DNA of 64,000 nt from Nocardiopsis_B mangrovi (GCF_042653925.1 NZ_JBHSFQ010000023.1:40822-104821); one strand, 5' to 3'. Counted from the stretch's first letter, positions 24,915 to 33,916 are shown. A program made the numbers and translations. The notes: generated by a model from the letters alone, not told the origin.

Positions 24915-26081
24915 CTACGCGCCGCCGCCGTCCGGGCGCGCCCGGGCGGGGGCCGCGCGGCCGACGACGGTGCCCGCGCGGTCGATGCAGATGACGTCGA
25001 CCGCCACCGGCGCCTCGCGCAGCACCCCGAGGGCGGCGCCGCGCGCGGCCCGCGCGACCAGGTCGCCCAGCGGGACCCCCGCGGCGCCGCACAGCTGGAC
25101 GGCCTGGAGCGCGGTGTTGGCGCCGGCCACCTCCTCGGCCAGCCGGTCGGTCGCCCCGCCGGCGCGGGCCAGCCCCGCGAGGTGGCCGGTGTCCACGCGG
25201 GACCGGGCGGAGTGGAGGTCGAGGTGGCCGGCGGCGAGCTTGGAGAGCTTGGCGAAGCCCCCGGCGATGGTGAGGCGCGCAACGGGGTGCCGGCGCAGGT
25301 ACTTCAGCACCGCCCCCGCGAAGTCGCCCATGTCCAGCAGCGCGTCCTCCGGCAGCCCGTACTCCGCGGCCGCCACCTTCTCCGATGTGGCCCCGGTGCA
25401 TGCGGCGACGTGCGTGCGGCCCGCCGCGCGGGCGACGTCGACGCCGCGGCGGATGCTGTCGATCCACGCCGAGCAGGAGTACGGCACGACGACCCCGGTG
25501 GTCCCCAGGATCGACAGGCCGCCGAGGATGCCCAGGCGCGGGTTCCAGGTCGAGCGGGCGATCTCCGCCCCGCCGTCCACGGAGATCTCCACGTCGACGT
25601 CGCCGGTTCCCCCGTACGCCGCCGCGACCTCGGCGAGGTGGTCGCCGAGCATCCGCCGCGGGACGGGGTTGATCGCGGGCTCCCCGACCTCCAGCGGGAG
25701 CCCCGGGCGGGTGACCGTGCCGACTCCGGGGCCCGCGCGGAAGACCACGCCGGCCCCCGGCTCCGCGTGCCGCACGGTCGCGCGGACGAGCGCCCCGTGG
25801 GTGACGTCCGGGTCGTCCCCGGCGTCCTTGACCACCCCGGCCATCGCCCGGTCCGCGCCGTGCTCTTCCACGGCCAGCGCGAAGGACGGGCGCTGCCCCT
25901 TGGGCAGGGTGATGGTCACGGGGTCGGGGAACCCGCCGCCGAGCAGCGCGGTGTAGGCGGCCGTGGCCGCCGCGGTCGCACACGCCCCGGTCGTCCAGCC
26001 GGGCCGCAGCCCGCTGCGCTCCAGCTGCCCGGCCCGGCCGCCCTTCGCCGCGGGGCCGCCGCTGCCCGCCGGTTCAGCCAC
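24915..26081 (-). CDS. cbiD: Cobalt-precorrin-5B C1-methyltransferase
   Basis: 388 aa. GWTTGACATAAATAAY near residue 28 and VVPYSCSAWIDSIRRG, ACTGATSEK and LTIAGGFAKLSKLA are diagnostic for CbiD. It methylates C1 of the ring-contracted corrinoid. GTG start with AGGAGG 5 nt upstream. It is convergent with cobM (11 bp apart) and divergent from cobK across 32 bp, so two promoters or RNA ends must be packed into that gap. Confidence 0.93.
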   Translation of the reverse strand: MAEPAGSGGPAAKGGRAGQLERSGLRPGWTTGACATAAATAAYTALLGGGFPDPVTITLPKGQRPSFALAVEEHGADRAMAGVVKDAGDDPDVTHGALVRATVRHAEPGAGVVFRAGPGVGTVTRPGLPLEVGEPAINPVPRRMLGDHLAEVAAAYGGTGDVDVEISVDGGAEIARSTWNPRLGILGGLSILGTTGVVVPYSCSAWIDSIRRGVDVARAAGRTHVAACTGATSEKVAAAEYGLPEDALLDMGDFAGAVLKYLRRHPVARLTIAGGFAKLSKLAAGHLDLHSARSRVDTGHLAGLARAGGATDRLAEEVAGANTALQAVQLCGAAGVPLGDLVARAARGAALGVLREAPVAVDVICIDRAGTVVGRAAPARARPDGGGA

Positions 26082-26113
26082 GGGGTCCTCCTCGCGGTCG
26101 GACGGGGCGCACG

Positions 26114-26905
26114 GTGAGCGCGCCGCGGCGGGTGTGCCGGGTGCTCGTCCTCGGCGGGACCGCGGAGGCGCGGCGGGTCGCCGGAGAGCTGGCGGCCGAC
26201 CCCGGTGTCGAGGTCACGACCTCGCTGGCGGGCCGGGTGGCACGGCCCAGGCTTCCGGAGGGGGCGGTGCGCATCGGAGGGTTCGGCGGGGCCGCGGGGC
26301 TGGCGCGCTGGCTGCGGGAGCACCGGGTCGACGCGCTCATCGACGCCACCCACCCCTTCGCCGGGACCATGAGCTTCAACGCGGCCCGGGCGTCCGCCGC
26401 GGCGGGGGTGCCGCTGGTGGCGCTGCGCCGGCCCGGCTGGACCCGGGTGCCGGGCGACCGCTGGATCCCGGCGGAGTCCACCGCCGACGCGGCCGCCCTC
26501 CTGGCCGCGTCCGAACCACGCACCATACCCGCTGATGGGAGGGTGTTCCTCACCACCGGCCGGACCGGGCTGGCGGCCTTCGCCGGCCTCACCGCCCCGT
26601 GGTTCCTGGTGCGCTGCGTCGACCCGCCCCCCGGGCCGTGCCCGCCGCGGATGCGGCTGCTGCTCGACCGCGGGCCGTTCACCGTCGACGGCGAGTCGGA
26701 GCTGATGCGCCGGCATCGCATCGACGCGGTCGTCACCAAGGACAGCGGGGGCGCCGCCACCTCTGCCAAGCTGGTGGCGGCGCGCGACCTGGGCCTGCCC
26801 GTCATCGTCGTGCGGCGCCCGCCCGCGCCCGAGGGGGTGCCGGTCGTCGCCGACCCGGCGGGCGCCGTGTCCTGGCTCGCCACGCTCCGGGGTCAATCCG
26901 GGTAG
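26114..26905 (+). CDS. cobK: Precorrin-6A reductase
   Basis: 263 aa CbiJ/CobK family. Starts VCRVLVLGGTAEARRVAGEL, with IDATHPFAGTMSFNA near 75 and VVTKDSGGAAT near 210, the diagnostic TKxSG motif. It uses NADPH to reduce precorrin-6A. Its end overlaps the end of cobIJ on the other strand by 13 nt. Confidence 0.92.
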   Translation: MSAPRRVCRVLVLGGTAEARRVAGELAADPGVEVTTSLAGRVARPRLPEGAVRIGGFGGAAGLARWLREHRVDALIDATHPFAGTMSFNAARASAAAGVPLVALRRPGWTRVPGDRWIPAESTADAAALLAASEPRTIPADGRVFLTTGRTGLAAFAGLTAPWFLVRCVDPPPGPCPPRMRLLLDRGPFTVDGESELMRRHRIDAVVTKDSGGAATSAKLVAARDLGLPVIVVRRPPAPEGVPVVADPAGAVSWLATLRGQSG

Positions 26906-28443
26906 CGGCGGGGCGTCCACACGACGGTGGCGCCGTCGCCGCGGCGCACGGTACGGGTCTGCGAGGAGCCCACCAGCAGGATGCAGCGCATGTCCACGCG
27001 CTCCGGGTCGAGCCCGTCCAGCGTGGTGACCGCGACCGACTGCGCGGGGCCGCCGACGTCGCGGGCCACCACCACAGGGGTGGCGGGCGCGCGGCAGTCC
27101 AGCAGGATCTTGCGGGCGGCGGCCAGTTGGGCCGTGCGGCTCTTGGACGCGGGGTTGTACAGGGCCAGGACGAGGTCGGCGGCGGCCGCCGCGCGCAGGC
27201 GCTCCTCGATGACCGGCCACGGCTTGAGCCGGTCGGACAGCGACACCACGGCGTAGTCGTGCCCCAGCGGGGCGCCGGCAAGGGCGGCGGCCGACTGCGC
27301 CGCGGTGATACCGGGCACCACCCGGACGGCGACGTCGAGGTAGGGGGCCGACGAGGCTGCCTCCAGCACGGCGGTCGCCATGGCGAACACCCCCGGATCA
27401 CCGGAGGAGACGACGGCCACGCGCCGGCCGCGCAGCGCCAGCTCCAGGGCGAACTCGGCGCGCTCGGCCTCCACCCGGTTGTCCGAGGCGTGCCGGCGCT
27501 GCCCGGGGCGCGCGGGAACGCGGTCCATGTAGGTGGTGTAGCCGACCACGTCGTCGGCGGCGGCCAGCTCCGCCCGTGCCTGCGGCGTCAGCCACATCGG
27601 GCCGGCGGGCCCCAGCCCCACCACGGCGACCCCGCCCGCCTCCGGGCCGGGCCCGTCCCCGGTCCCCTGCCCGGGGGCCGGTTCGGCGGGCGTGTCGGAT
27701 GTGGTGGGCGCAACGGGTGCGGCGCCGGCCGTGCGGCCCGGCACGACGGCCACCGAGAAGTACGGCACGGACGCGGGGTCGACGTCGGCGAGGGCACCGG
27801 TGCGCTCGCCGTCCATCGTGGCGCGCTCGACGTAGTGCGCGTCGCCCAGGCGCCCACTGGACTCCAGGGCGCGGCGCACAGCGGGGAAGGTCCGGCCGAG
27901 TTTGAGGACCGCCGCCGCGTCGGCGGTGGCCAGGCGCGCCGCCAGCTCGTCCTCGGGCAGGGTGCCGGGCAGCAGCGTCAGCACCTCCTCGCCCTCCACA
28001 AGGGGGCGGCCGAGCCGCGCCGACGCCGCGCTCACCGAGGTCACCCCGGGGACGACCTCCGCCGGGTAGCGGTGGGCCAGGCGCTTGTGCATGTGCATGT
28101 AGGAGCCGTAGAAGAGCGGGTCGCCCTCGGCGAGCACCGCGACGCTGCGCCCGGCGTCGAGGTGGGCGGCGAGCCGCTCGGCGGCCTCGGCGTAGAACTC
28201 CTCGATGGCGCCGCGGTAGCCGCCGGGGTGGTCGGTGGTGCCGGTCGTCACCGGGTAGACCAGCGGTTCCTCGATGTGGTCGGGGCGCAGGTGGCGCTCC
28301 GCGATCGACCGGGCGATGCTGTGCCCGGGACGGGCGCCGTGGTAGGCGATGACGTCGGCGGCGCCGATCACCTCGACGGCGCGCAGGGTCAGCAGGGACG
28401 GGTCGCCCGGGCCGAGGCCCACCCCGTAGAGTCGGCCGGTCAC
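26893..28443 (-). CDS. cobIJ: Precorrin-2 C20-/precorrin-3B C17-methyltransferase fusion
   Basis: 516 aa with two tetrapyrrole methylase domains. The N-terminal CobI half (YGVGLGPGDPSLLTL; LAEGDPLFYGSYMHMH) and C-terminal CobJ half (VAVVGLGPAGPMWLTPQA; VSSGDPGVFAMA; ALYNPASKSR) are joined by a Gly/Pro/Ala/Thr linker at about 235-265. This fusion is usual in actinobacteria. The GTG start overlaps the cobH stop by 4 nt (GTGA). Confidence 0.93.
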   Translation of the reverse strand: MTGRLYGVGLGPGDPSLLTLRAVEVIGAADVIAYHGARPGHSIARSIAERHLRPDHIEEPLVYPVTTGTTDHPGGYRGAIEEFYAEAAERLAAHLDAGRSVAVLAEGDPLFYGSYMHMHKRLAHRYPAEVVPGVTSVSAASARLGRPLVEGEEVLTLLPGTLPEDELAARLATADAAAVLKLGRTFPAVRRALESSGRLGDAHYVERATMDGERTGALADVDPASVPYFSVAVVPGRTAGAAPVAPTTSDTPAEPAPGQGTGDGPGPEAGGVAVVGLGPAGPMWLTPQARAELAAADDVVGYTTYMDRVPARPGQRRHASDNRVEAERAEFALELALRGRRVAVVSSGDPGVFAMATAVLEAASSAPYLDVAVRVVPGITAAQSAAALAGAPLGHDYAVVSLSDRLKPWPVIEERLRAAAAADLVLALYNPASKSRTAQLAAARKILLDCRAPATPVVVARDVGGPAQSVAVTTLDGLDPERVDMRCILLVGSSQTRTVRRGDGATVVWTPRRYPD

Positions 28444-29066
28444 TCCGCCTCGCTCGCGATCGCGTTGACCGCGGCGGCGGCGATCGCGCTGCCGCCCCGC
28501 CGCCCCCGCACCACCAGGTACGGGATCCGGGAGGGGTGCGCGGCCAGCGCGTCCTTCGACTCCGCCGCGCCGACGAAGCCGACCGGGACGCCGATGACCG
28601 CGGCGGGGCGCGGCGCGCCCTCGTCGACCATCTCCAGGAGCCGGAACAGCGAGGTGGGCGCGTTGCCGATGGCGACCACGGCGCCGTCGAGCCGGTCGCG
28701 CCACAGCTCCATGGCGGCGGCGCTGCGGGTGGTGCCGAGGTCGCGGGCCAGCGCGGGCACCGAGGGGTCGGAGAGCGTGCACACGACGTCGTTGCCGGCA
28801 GGGAGCCGGCCGCGGGTGACGCCGGCGGCCACCATGGTCGCGTCGCAGAGGATGGGTGCGCCGCCGCGCAGGGCCGCCCGGGCGTCGGCGACGGCCGTCG
28901 GGCCGTAGGCCAGGTCGCGGACGAGGTCGACCATGCCGCAGGCGTGGATCATGCGGACGGCGACCTGCGCGACGTCGGCGGGCAGGCCGCCGAGGTCCGC
29001 CTCGGCCCGGATGGTGGCGAAGGACTGCCGGTAGATCGCGGCGCCGTCCTTTTCGTAGTCGGTCAC
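28440..29066 (-). CDS. cobH: Precorrin-8X methylmutase
   Basis: 208 aa CobH/CbiC. YEKDGAAIYRQSFATIRAEA at the start, RMIHACGMVDL carrying the catalytic His, and VIGVPVGFVGAAESK are diagnostic. It moves the methyl group from C11 to C12 to give hydrogenobyrinate. Overlaps cobG and cobIJ by 4 nt each, so cobG-cobH-cobIJ is one coupled operon. Confidence 0.94.
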   Translation of the reverse strand: MTDYEKDGAAIYRQSFATIRAEADLGGLPADVAQVAVRMIHACGMVDLVRDLAYGPTAVADARAALRGGAPILCDATMVAAGVTRGRLPAGNDVVCTLSDPSVPALARDLGTTRSAAAMELWRDRLDGAVVAIGNAPTSLFRLLEMVDEGAPRPAAVIGVPVGFVGAAESKDALAAHPSRIPYLVVRGRRGGSAIAAAAVNAIASEAE

Positions 29067-30514
29067 ATCTCCCTCGGGGGTCGTGTCGTACGCGCGGCCG
29101 CAACGGCGGCACCGAGGCCGCCGTGCGCCGCATCCGTCTCGGCCGGACCTGCGCCGCGTGGCGCCTGCGCCTCGACCGGGTCGGCGCCGGGCGCCGATTC
29201 CGTCGCGGCCGGGTCCACTCCGTGCACCGTGATCCGGTAGCCGCCGTCGCCGTTCGCGACCGCGTCGACCCACCGCCGGCCGGAGGGGCGGCCGCAACGG
29301 CGCTCGCACCCCGACCAGTGGACGGGCCGCCGGCCCTGCCGCGGCGCAACGGGGTGGGAGCGCAGGACAGCCGCGGCATCGGCGCGCACGTCGGCGAGCG
29401 ATGAGGCACACCCGGGGCGGCCGGTGCACGCGGTCACACCGACCCAGGGCGAGTCGTCAGAGGTCACCAGGCCCGCGTCGGCCAGCACGGCGAGCACGTC
29501 CGCGGCGGTGGCCCGGTCCAGGCCGGGCAGGACGACCCCCCGCCACGGGGTCACCCGCAGCTCACCCGACCCGTGTCCTGCGTGCTGCGCGGCCGCGGCG
29601 GATGCGGCCGCGGCGGCCAGGTGCCGCCACTGGGCGGCCGCGGCCCGCCCAAGCGGGGCCGCCACCGACAGGGCGGCGTACGCGGAATCAGGTCGGTCGA
29701 TCCGCCCGAGGCGCGGCTGCGAGGCGGCGGTTCCGCCGCCGGGGAGAGCAAGCCCGCCCTCCTCCCGCTGCGGGACCCCGGCCGCGGGTGGGAGCGCGAG
29801 GCGCGCGGCGATGGCACGGCCGTCGGGGTCCACGTCGGCCACGCGCCACGCGGCGGCGCCCGACTCCCGGGCCAGGTCGAGGAACGCCTCGGCGGCGCGC
29901 ACCGCCCAGCGCGCCGCGTCGTCCCGGGGAACGCGCAGGGTGCCGGTGCCGATGCGCAGGTCGGCGGCGGCGCCGGGGCGCGCGGTGACCGTGATGTCGG
30001 CACCGAGGGCGGCGGTGTCGCCGCGTCCGTCGTCCAAGGCGAACAGGAAGCGGCCGGACAGGGCCGGGGTGACGTCGCTCGCGCACAGCAGCGCGTCGAG
30101 TCGGGCGACATGGGGCCGCATGTCGGCGTGGCCCTGCCCGTCGAGGCCGCTGAGCGGGGAGGCCACGATGTTGCGGACCCGCTCGTGGCGCCGCGACGGC
30201 AGCAGCCCGGCCGCCTCCAGCCGGTCGGCCAGTGCGCCGCCGGCGTCGTCGTCGAGGCCGCGGAGTTGCACGTTGCCGCGCGAGGTGAGGTCGAGGTGCC
30301 CGTCGCCGAGGTCCTCCGCCGCGGCGGCGAGCGCGCGCGCCTGGGCCGCGGTGAGCACACCGCCGGGGATCCGCACGCGGGCCAGCCCTCCGTCGTGGGC
30401 CGCGTGCAGCCGCAGCGCTCCGGGGCAGGCGTCCTCCCGATCGCGACGGGTCCGGCCTGCGGCGGGCGCACCGCGTCGGGGGGATCCGGGCGAAGGGGGC
30501 ATAGCGGCGAGCAT
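29063..30514 (-). CDS. cobG: Precorrin-3B synthase
   Basis: 483 aa sulfite/nitrite reductase-like. Ferredoxin-like halves begin GGLARVRIPGGVLTAAQA and LRVTPWRGVVLP. The Fe-S/siroheme cysteines are in ACTGRPGC and SGCERRCG. It uses O2 to make the ring-contraction precursor in the aerobic route. Start ATG 30514 has GAGGGG 8 nt upstream; the longer open frame includes the low-complexity leader. The C-terminal 50 residues are Ala/Pro-rich. Confidence 0.9.
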   Translation of the reverse strand: MLAAMPPSPGSPRRGAPAAGRTRRDREDACPGALRLHAAHDGGLARVRIPGGVLTAAQARALAAAAEDLGDGHLDLTSRGNVQLRGLDDDAGGALADRLEAAGLLPSRRHERVRNIVASPLSGLDGQGHADMRPHVARLDALLCASDVTPALSGRFLFALDDGRGDTAALGADITVTARPGAAADLRIGTGTLRVPRDDAARWAVRAAEAFLDLARESGAAAWRVADVDPDGRAIAARLALPPAAGVPQREEGGLALPGGGTAASQPRLGRIDRPDSAYAALSVAAPLGRAAAAQWRHLAAAAASAAAAQHAGHGSGELRVTPWRGVVLPGLDRATAADVLAVLADAGLVTSDDSPWVGVTACTGRPGCASSLADVRADAAAVLRSHPVAPRQGRRPVHWSGCERRCGRPSGRRWVDAVANGDGGYRITVHGVDPAATESAPGADPVEAQAPRGAGPAETDAAHGGLGAAVAAARTTRPPREM

Positions 30515-31063
30515 ACCGGTGGCCCCTCGCCGAGCCCGATGCGCCCACCGTCCCCGCGGGGAGGTGTCCGTCCGGGTCGGCGTACCACCGGGGCAGGGGG
30601 CGACGGGTCGTCCGGGACCGGCCTGGTGCCCGCCCCCGCCCCCGCCCGGGAACCAGCGCGCGGCGGCGACCAACCCCAAGGGATCGGGGTCAGGCAGCGT
30701 CGTCCGATCGGAGGGGCCGCACCGCGGTGCGGCCCCTCGCCACGAAAACGGCCCCTGACAACGGCGGTTCCCGCTCCGAGGAGCTGAGGACGGCGACGTC
30801 GCCCCGGTCGTCGACGATGCGTGCGGGTTCGACCCCTCAGCCGGAGCGAACGCGGAATCCCGCTCACGCGGTGGCGGGATGAAGGGGCGACCCCACCTGC
30901 GCCGGAACGCATCCGGGTGTCGCCCGTACAGCGACGAGCGTCGCCGCCTCGGGAAGGACCAGCCGCTGCTCGGCGCCGGAGCACCGTCCCGGCAACCGGG
31001 GACCGCCCGTCCGCTGCTCGTGCCGGCTCGACCGGCGCGAGCGGCGGAGGCGGCGAGGTCGCA
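30515..31063. other. cobG upstream region with G-quadruplex motif
   Basis: 549 bp between cobG and ridA. On the minus strand 30629-30648 holds four G-runs within 20 nt (GGGCGGGGGCGGGGGCGGGC), about 115 nt before the cobG start, flanked by short pairing arms CTGGT/ACCAG. A large palindrome lies at 30711-30738. No cobalamin riboswitch core or B12 box was recognised. No supported gene. Confidence 0.4.
30711..30738. repeat. 28-bp perfect palindrome
   Basis: GAGGGGCCGCACC, GC, then GGTGCGGCCCCTC is a perfect palindrome. It sits inside a weaker outer pairing (GTCAGG near 30689, CCTGAC near 30757). It lies about 200 bp upstream of cobG and 325 bp beyond the end of ridA. No T-run follows on either strand. 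It is either a factor-independent pause/terminator for ridA or a protein site. Confidence 0.6.
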
Positions 31064-31459
31064 TCACGCGACGGCGGTCCCCTCCAGTTCGACCATCAGG
31101 GTGGGGATCGCCAGCCGTGCCACCCCGAGCATCGTGGTGGTCGGCGCCGCCCCGGCGGCGCCCAGCCGCGACGCCGGCACGCCGTAGTGTTGGAAGAGCA
31201 GATCGACGTCGGTGGTGTAGACGTTGAGCCGGACGAGGTTCACGAGGGACATGCCGGCCTCGCCGAGAACGGCCTCCAGGTTGTCGAGGCTCAGCGCCAG
31301 CTGCGCCGCCATGTCACCGGCGTGCCGGGGCTCGCCGTCGCCGCTCATCGCGGTCTGCCCGGCGCAGTACAGGGTCCTGGTCTGCCCGGAGACGATCTCG
31401 CCCTGGTTGTACCCCATCTCCACCGACCACGTCCACGGGTTGACCGCCGTGCGCTCCAT
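31064..31459 (-). CDS. RidA/YjgF-family protein
   Basis: 131 aa. WSVEMGYNQGEIVSGQTRTL, YCAGQTAMSGDGE and VNLVRLNVYTTDVD, followed by RLGAAGAAPTTTMLGVARLA, match RidA-type enamine/imine deaminases, although the usual active-site Arg segment is altered (TTTMLGVARL). Start ATG 31459; upstream codons are not protein-like. It is divergent from a broken regulator gene, with a palindrome between them. Confidence 0.78.
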   Translation of the reverse strand: MERTAVNPWTWSVEMGYNQGEIVSGQTRTLYCAGQTAMSGDGEPRHAGDMAAQLALSLDNLEAVLGEAGMSLVNLVRLNVYTTDVDLLFQHYGVPASRLGAAGAAPTTTMLGVARLAIPTLMVELEGTAVA

Positions 31460-31563
31460 AGCCCCATCCGCTCCATTCGATCCATTGGATTCATCGACGG
31501 CACGTACGTTGACCGGCCGGTGGCCGTCCATCGTCGACCGCGGTGAAAGCCTCCCAACGAAAC

Positions 31564-31580
31564 ACGACACCATGTGTCGT
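31564..31580. promoter_or_regulatory. Operator-like palindrome ACGACAC-CAT-GTGTCGT
   Basis: A perfect 7+7 inverted repeat with a 3-nt spacer, 22 bp upstream of the regulator start and overlapping the TATATC-like -10 of that gene. It is a plausible site for the adjacent YafY-type regulator controlling itself and ridA. Confidence 0.5.
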
Positions 31581-31601
31581 ATATCTCGGTAGAGTCCCCA
31601 T

Positions 31602-32274
31602 ATGCGCGCCGACCGGTTGGTCTCGCTGGTACTGCTGCTGCGCCGGCACGGTCGGCTCTCCGCGGCCACGCTGGCCCGCGAACTGGAGGTATCCACCCGC
31701 ACCGTGCTGCGCGACATGGAGGCCCTGTCCGCGGCCGGTGTCCCGGTCTACGCCGAACGCGGACGGCACGGCGGTTTCGCACTGTTACCCGGCTTTCAGA
31801 CAGAGCTGACCGGACTGAACCACGACGAGGCGCTCGCCCTGCTGGTCGCCGGATCGCGGCGCGGCGCGCAGCTGTTCGGCCTCGGCTCGGCGCTCGCCTC
31901 GGCCATGCTCAAGGCGGTCGACGCACTGCCCGAGGGCTCTCGGGCCACCGCGGCCGGAGCGGGTCGATCTGGACCGGGCCTGGCAGGAGCGCAGCACGCG
32001 GTTTCGGGCCGGCGACGAGCAGGTCGCCGTGCTGGTACGGACGGACCCGGCGCGGCGGGAGGAGCTGGTGGGCACCGCGCTGGCCGTCCGCGCCGGGGAA
32101 GCCGGTGCGGACGGCCGGCTGCGGCTGGAGGTGACCTTCCAGGATGCACGGCACGCCGAATGGGCGCTATGGCAGCTCGCCGCGGACGCGGAGGTCCTGG
32201 CCCCGCAGTGGTTGCGCGCCTCGCTGCGCGACCGCGCCGCCGCGGTCGCCGCCTGCTACGGAGCGCCGTCCTGA
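31602..32274 (+). pseudogene. YafY-type (HTH_11/WYL) regulator with internal deletion and frameshift
   Basis: Codons from ATG 31602 give a full DeoR-like winged helix (LVLLLRRHGRLSAATLAREL, then EVSTRTVLRDMEALSAAGVP) and run to about 31950. The C-terminal part VDLDRAWQERSTRFRAG, ending VAACYGAPS, is read in the next frame from about 31951 to 32274. The WYL ligand-binding domain of about 90-100 residues, which should lie between, is absent. The two halves join near 31946-31960, so a deletion of roughly 270-300 bp that is not a multiple of three explains it. If translated, the product would be the DNA-binding half with a foreign tail. Confidence 0.75.
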
Positions 32275-32297
32275 GACCGGGGCTCCCGGCGCGCCCG

Positions 32298-33530
32298 TCA
32301 GGACGCGGGGCGCAGGACGATCGCCGCGTTGTGGCCGCCGAATCCGAGGGAGTTGGACACCACGGCCCCCTCGCCCAGCTTGCGGGGGTGGCCGGTGACG
32401 ATGTCGACCTCGCAGAGGGGGTCGGGGGTGTCGGTGTTGGCGGTGGGCGGGATGAGACCTTCGCGCAGGGTCAGCGCGGCCACCACGGCCTCGACCGCCC
32501 CGGCCGCCCCGATGAGGTGCCCCATCGCGCCCTTGCAGGAGGTCACCGGTACCCGGTGGGGGCCGAACACGCCGGCGATGGCCCGCGCCTCGGCGAGGTC
32601 GCCCGCCTGGGTGGACGTGGCGTGCGCGTTGACGTGCGCGACGTCGTCCGCGGTGATGCGGGCGTCGCGCAGCGCCGCGAGCATGGCCCGGCGGATGCCG
32701 TCGCCGTCGGGGTCGGGCGCGGTCAGGTGGTAGGCGTCGGTGGTGCGGCCGTACCCCGACAGCTCGGCGTGGACGCGGGCACCGCGGCGCTCGGCGTGCT
32801 CCGGCGATTCGATGACCAGGAACGCGGCTCCCTCGCCGAAGACGAAGCCCTCGCGGTCGGTGTCGAACGGGCGTGAAGCGTGTTCGGGGTCGCGCGTGCG
32901 TGTGGACAGCGCCCCGAGCCCGTGGAAGGCGAGAACGAAGGTGGGGGTGATGTAGGCGTCGACCCCGCCGACCAGGACGACGTCGGCGCTGCCGTCGCGG
33001 ATGAGCCGCAGCGCCTCGCCGACGGCGTGCCCGCCCGAGGCGCAGGCGGTCGCCACGCACAGCGACGGCCCGCGGATACCGTGGCGCACGGCGATGGCGG
33101 CCGCGGTGGCGTTCAGCATGGTCTTGGGCACGTAGAGCGCCGACGGACGGCCGCGGCCGTGCTCATCGGGGGCCAGCAGCACGCTCTCCTGCGTGTGCGC
33201 CCCGCCGTGGGACTCCCCCACGACCAGGGCCCGGCGTTCCGGGGGCGCCGTCGGCCCGCCGGCGTCGGACACGGCGTCCTGGGCGGCGCTCACCCCCAGC
33301 CGGGTCACAGGGTCGAAGCGCCGGTCCTCCTTGGGGGTCAGGTACGGGGCGGGGTCGAAGGGGGGCACGACGCACGCGAAGTCGACCGGGAGCCCCGTGG
33401 TGTCGAACCGGGTGATCGTCCGCGCCGCCGAGCGCCCGGCGAGGAGGGCGGACCACATCTCGTCGGGGTCGCTGCCGAAAGGGGTCCTGACCCCGAGCCC
33501 GGTGATCACCGCGCTGCGGCGGTCGGTCAT
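32298..33530 (-). CDS. 3-Oxoacyl-ACP synthase (KAS II/FabF-like)
   Basis: 410 aa. Catalytic Cys in VATACASGGHAVG (about 163), His in NAHATST (about 300) and His in GAMGHLIGAAG (about 336). LGFGGHNAAIVL closes the protein as in FabF. It overlaps the upstream ACP by 4 nt (ATGA). The pair is not in a fab operon but lies behind the metallophore-type ABC importer on the same strand. It may make or extend an acyl chain for the neighbouring pathway, or be unrelated. Confidence 0.88.
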   Translation of the reverse strand: MTDRRSAVITGLGVRTPFGSDPDEMWSALLAGRSAARTITRFDTTGLPVDFACVVPPFDPAPYLTPKEDRRFDPVTRLGVSAAQDAVSDAGGPTAPPERRALVVGESHGGAHTQESVLLAPDEHGRGRPSALYVPKTMLNATAAAIAVRHGIRGPSLCVATACASGGHAVGEALRLIRDGSADVVLVGGVDAYITPTFVLAFHGLGALSTRTRDPEHASRPFDTDREGFVFGEGAAFLVIESPEHAERRGARVHAELSGYGRTTDAYHLTAPDPDGDGIRRAMLAALRDARITADDVAHVNAHATSTQAGDLAEARAIAGVFGPHRVPVTSCKGAMGHLIGAAGAVEAVVAALTLREGLIPPTANTDTPDPLCEVDIVTGHPRKLGEGAVVSNSLGFGGHNAAIVLRPAS

Positions 33531-33781
33531 CGGGCGGTCTCCACGGCGGCGCGGGCGTGCACCGCGTCGACGAAGTCGTCGAAGGTCCGGATCCGCAGCA
33601 CGTCCTGCGCGGGCAGGGTGACCCCGTGGGATTTGAGCGTCTCGATGATCTCGGCGAAGTCGAGGCTGTCCGCCTCCAGGTCCTCGACCAGCAGCGACCC
33701 TCCGGTGATGGCGGCTTCGTCCTTGGACAGTACCCGGGCGCAGGTGGCGCGGAGCAGGCCGGAGATGTGGTCGCGTGTCAT
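33527..33781 (-). CDS. Acyl carrier protein
   Basis: 84 aa. The phosphopantetheine Ser is in EDLEADSLDFAEII at about residue 37. GAGGAG lies 4 nt before ATG 33781. Translation is coupled to the ketosynthase. The 135-bp gap to the ABC ATPase contains an AT-rich GATAAT on the minus strand, so this pair may have its own promoter. Confidence 0.88.
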   Translation of the reverse strand: MTRDHISGLLRATCARVLSKDEAAITGGSLLVEDLEADSLDFAEIIETLKSHGVTLPAQDVLRIRTFDDFVDAVHARAAVETAR

Positions 33782-33916
33782 GGAACTCCTCGTGGGTTCT
33801 GGCTCGGCGCCGCCGGCGGGTCGTGCCGCGGCAAGCCCAAGGATTATCACGCATGGTCATCTCTCGCTACTTCACGTGATTCACGCTGGTAAGCGGGGGC
33901 CTTCGGGGCAGGGCGG

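Noticed and set aside
26082..26113. Regulatory site between cbiD and cobK
   Set aside because: Only 32 bp, largely taken up by the two ribosome sites; no repeat or promoter pattern could be made out.
30515..30860. Cobalamin riboswitch upstream of cobG
   Set aside because: I looked for the GCCACTG/B12-box core and the GGTG-AA-TCCGG segment on the minus strand and found neither; only G-runs and a palindrome are present.
33850..33900. Zur-type box in front of the ACP gene
   Set aside because: GGATTATCACGC has one half-site-like stretch but no matching second arm at the 7-1-7 spacing. It also contains a possible -10, which explains the AT-richness.
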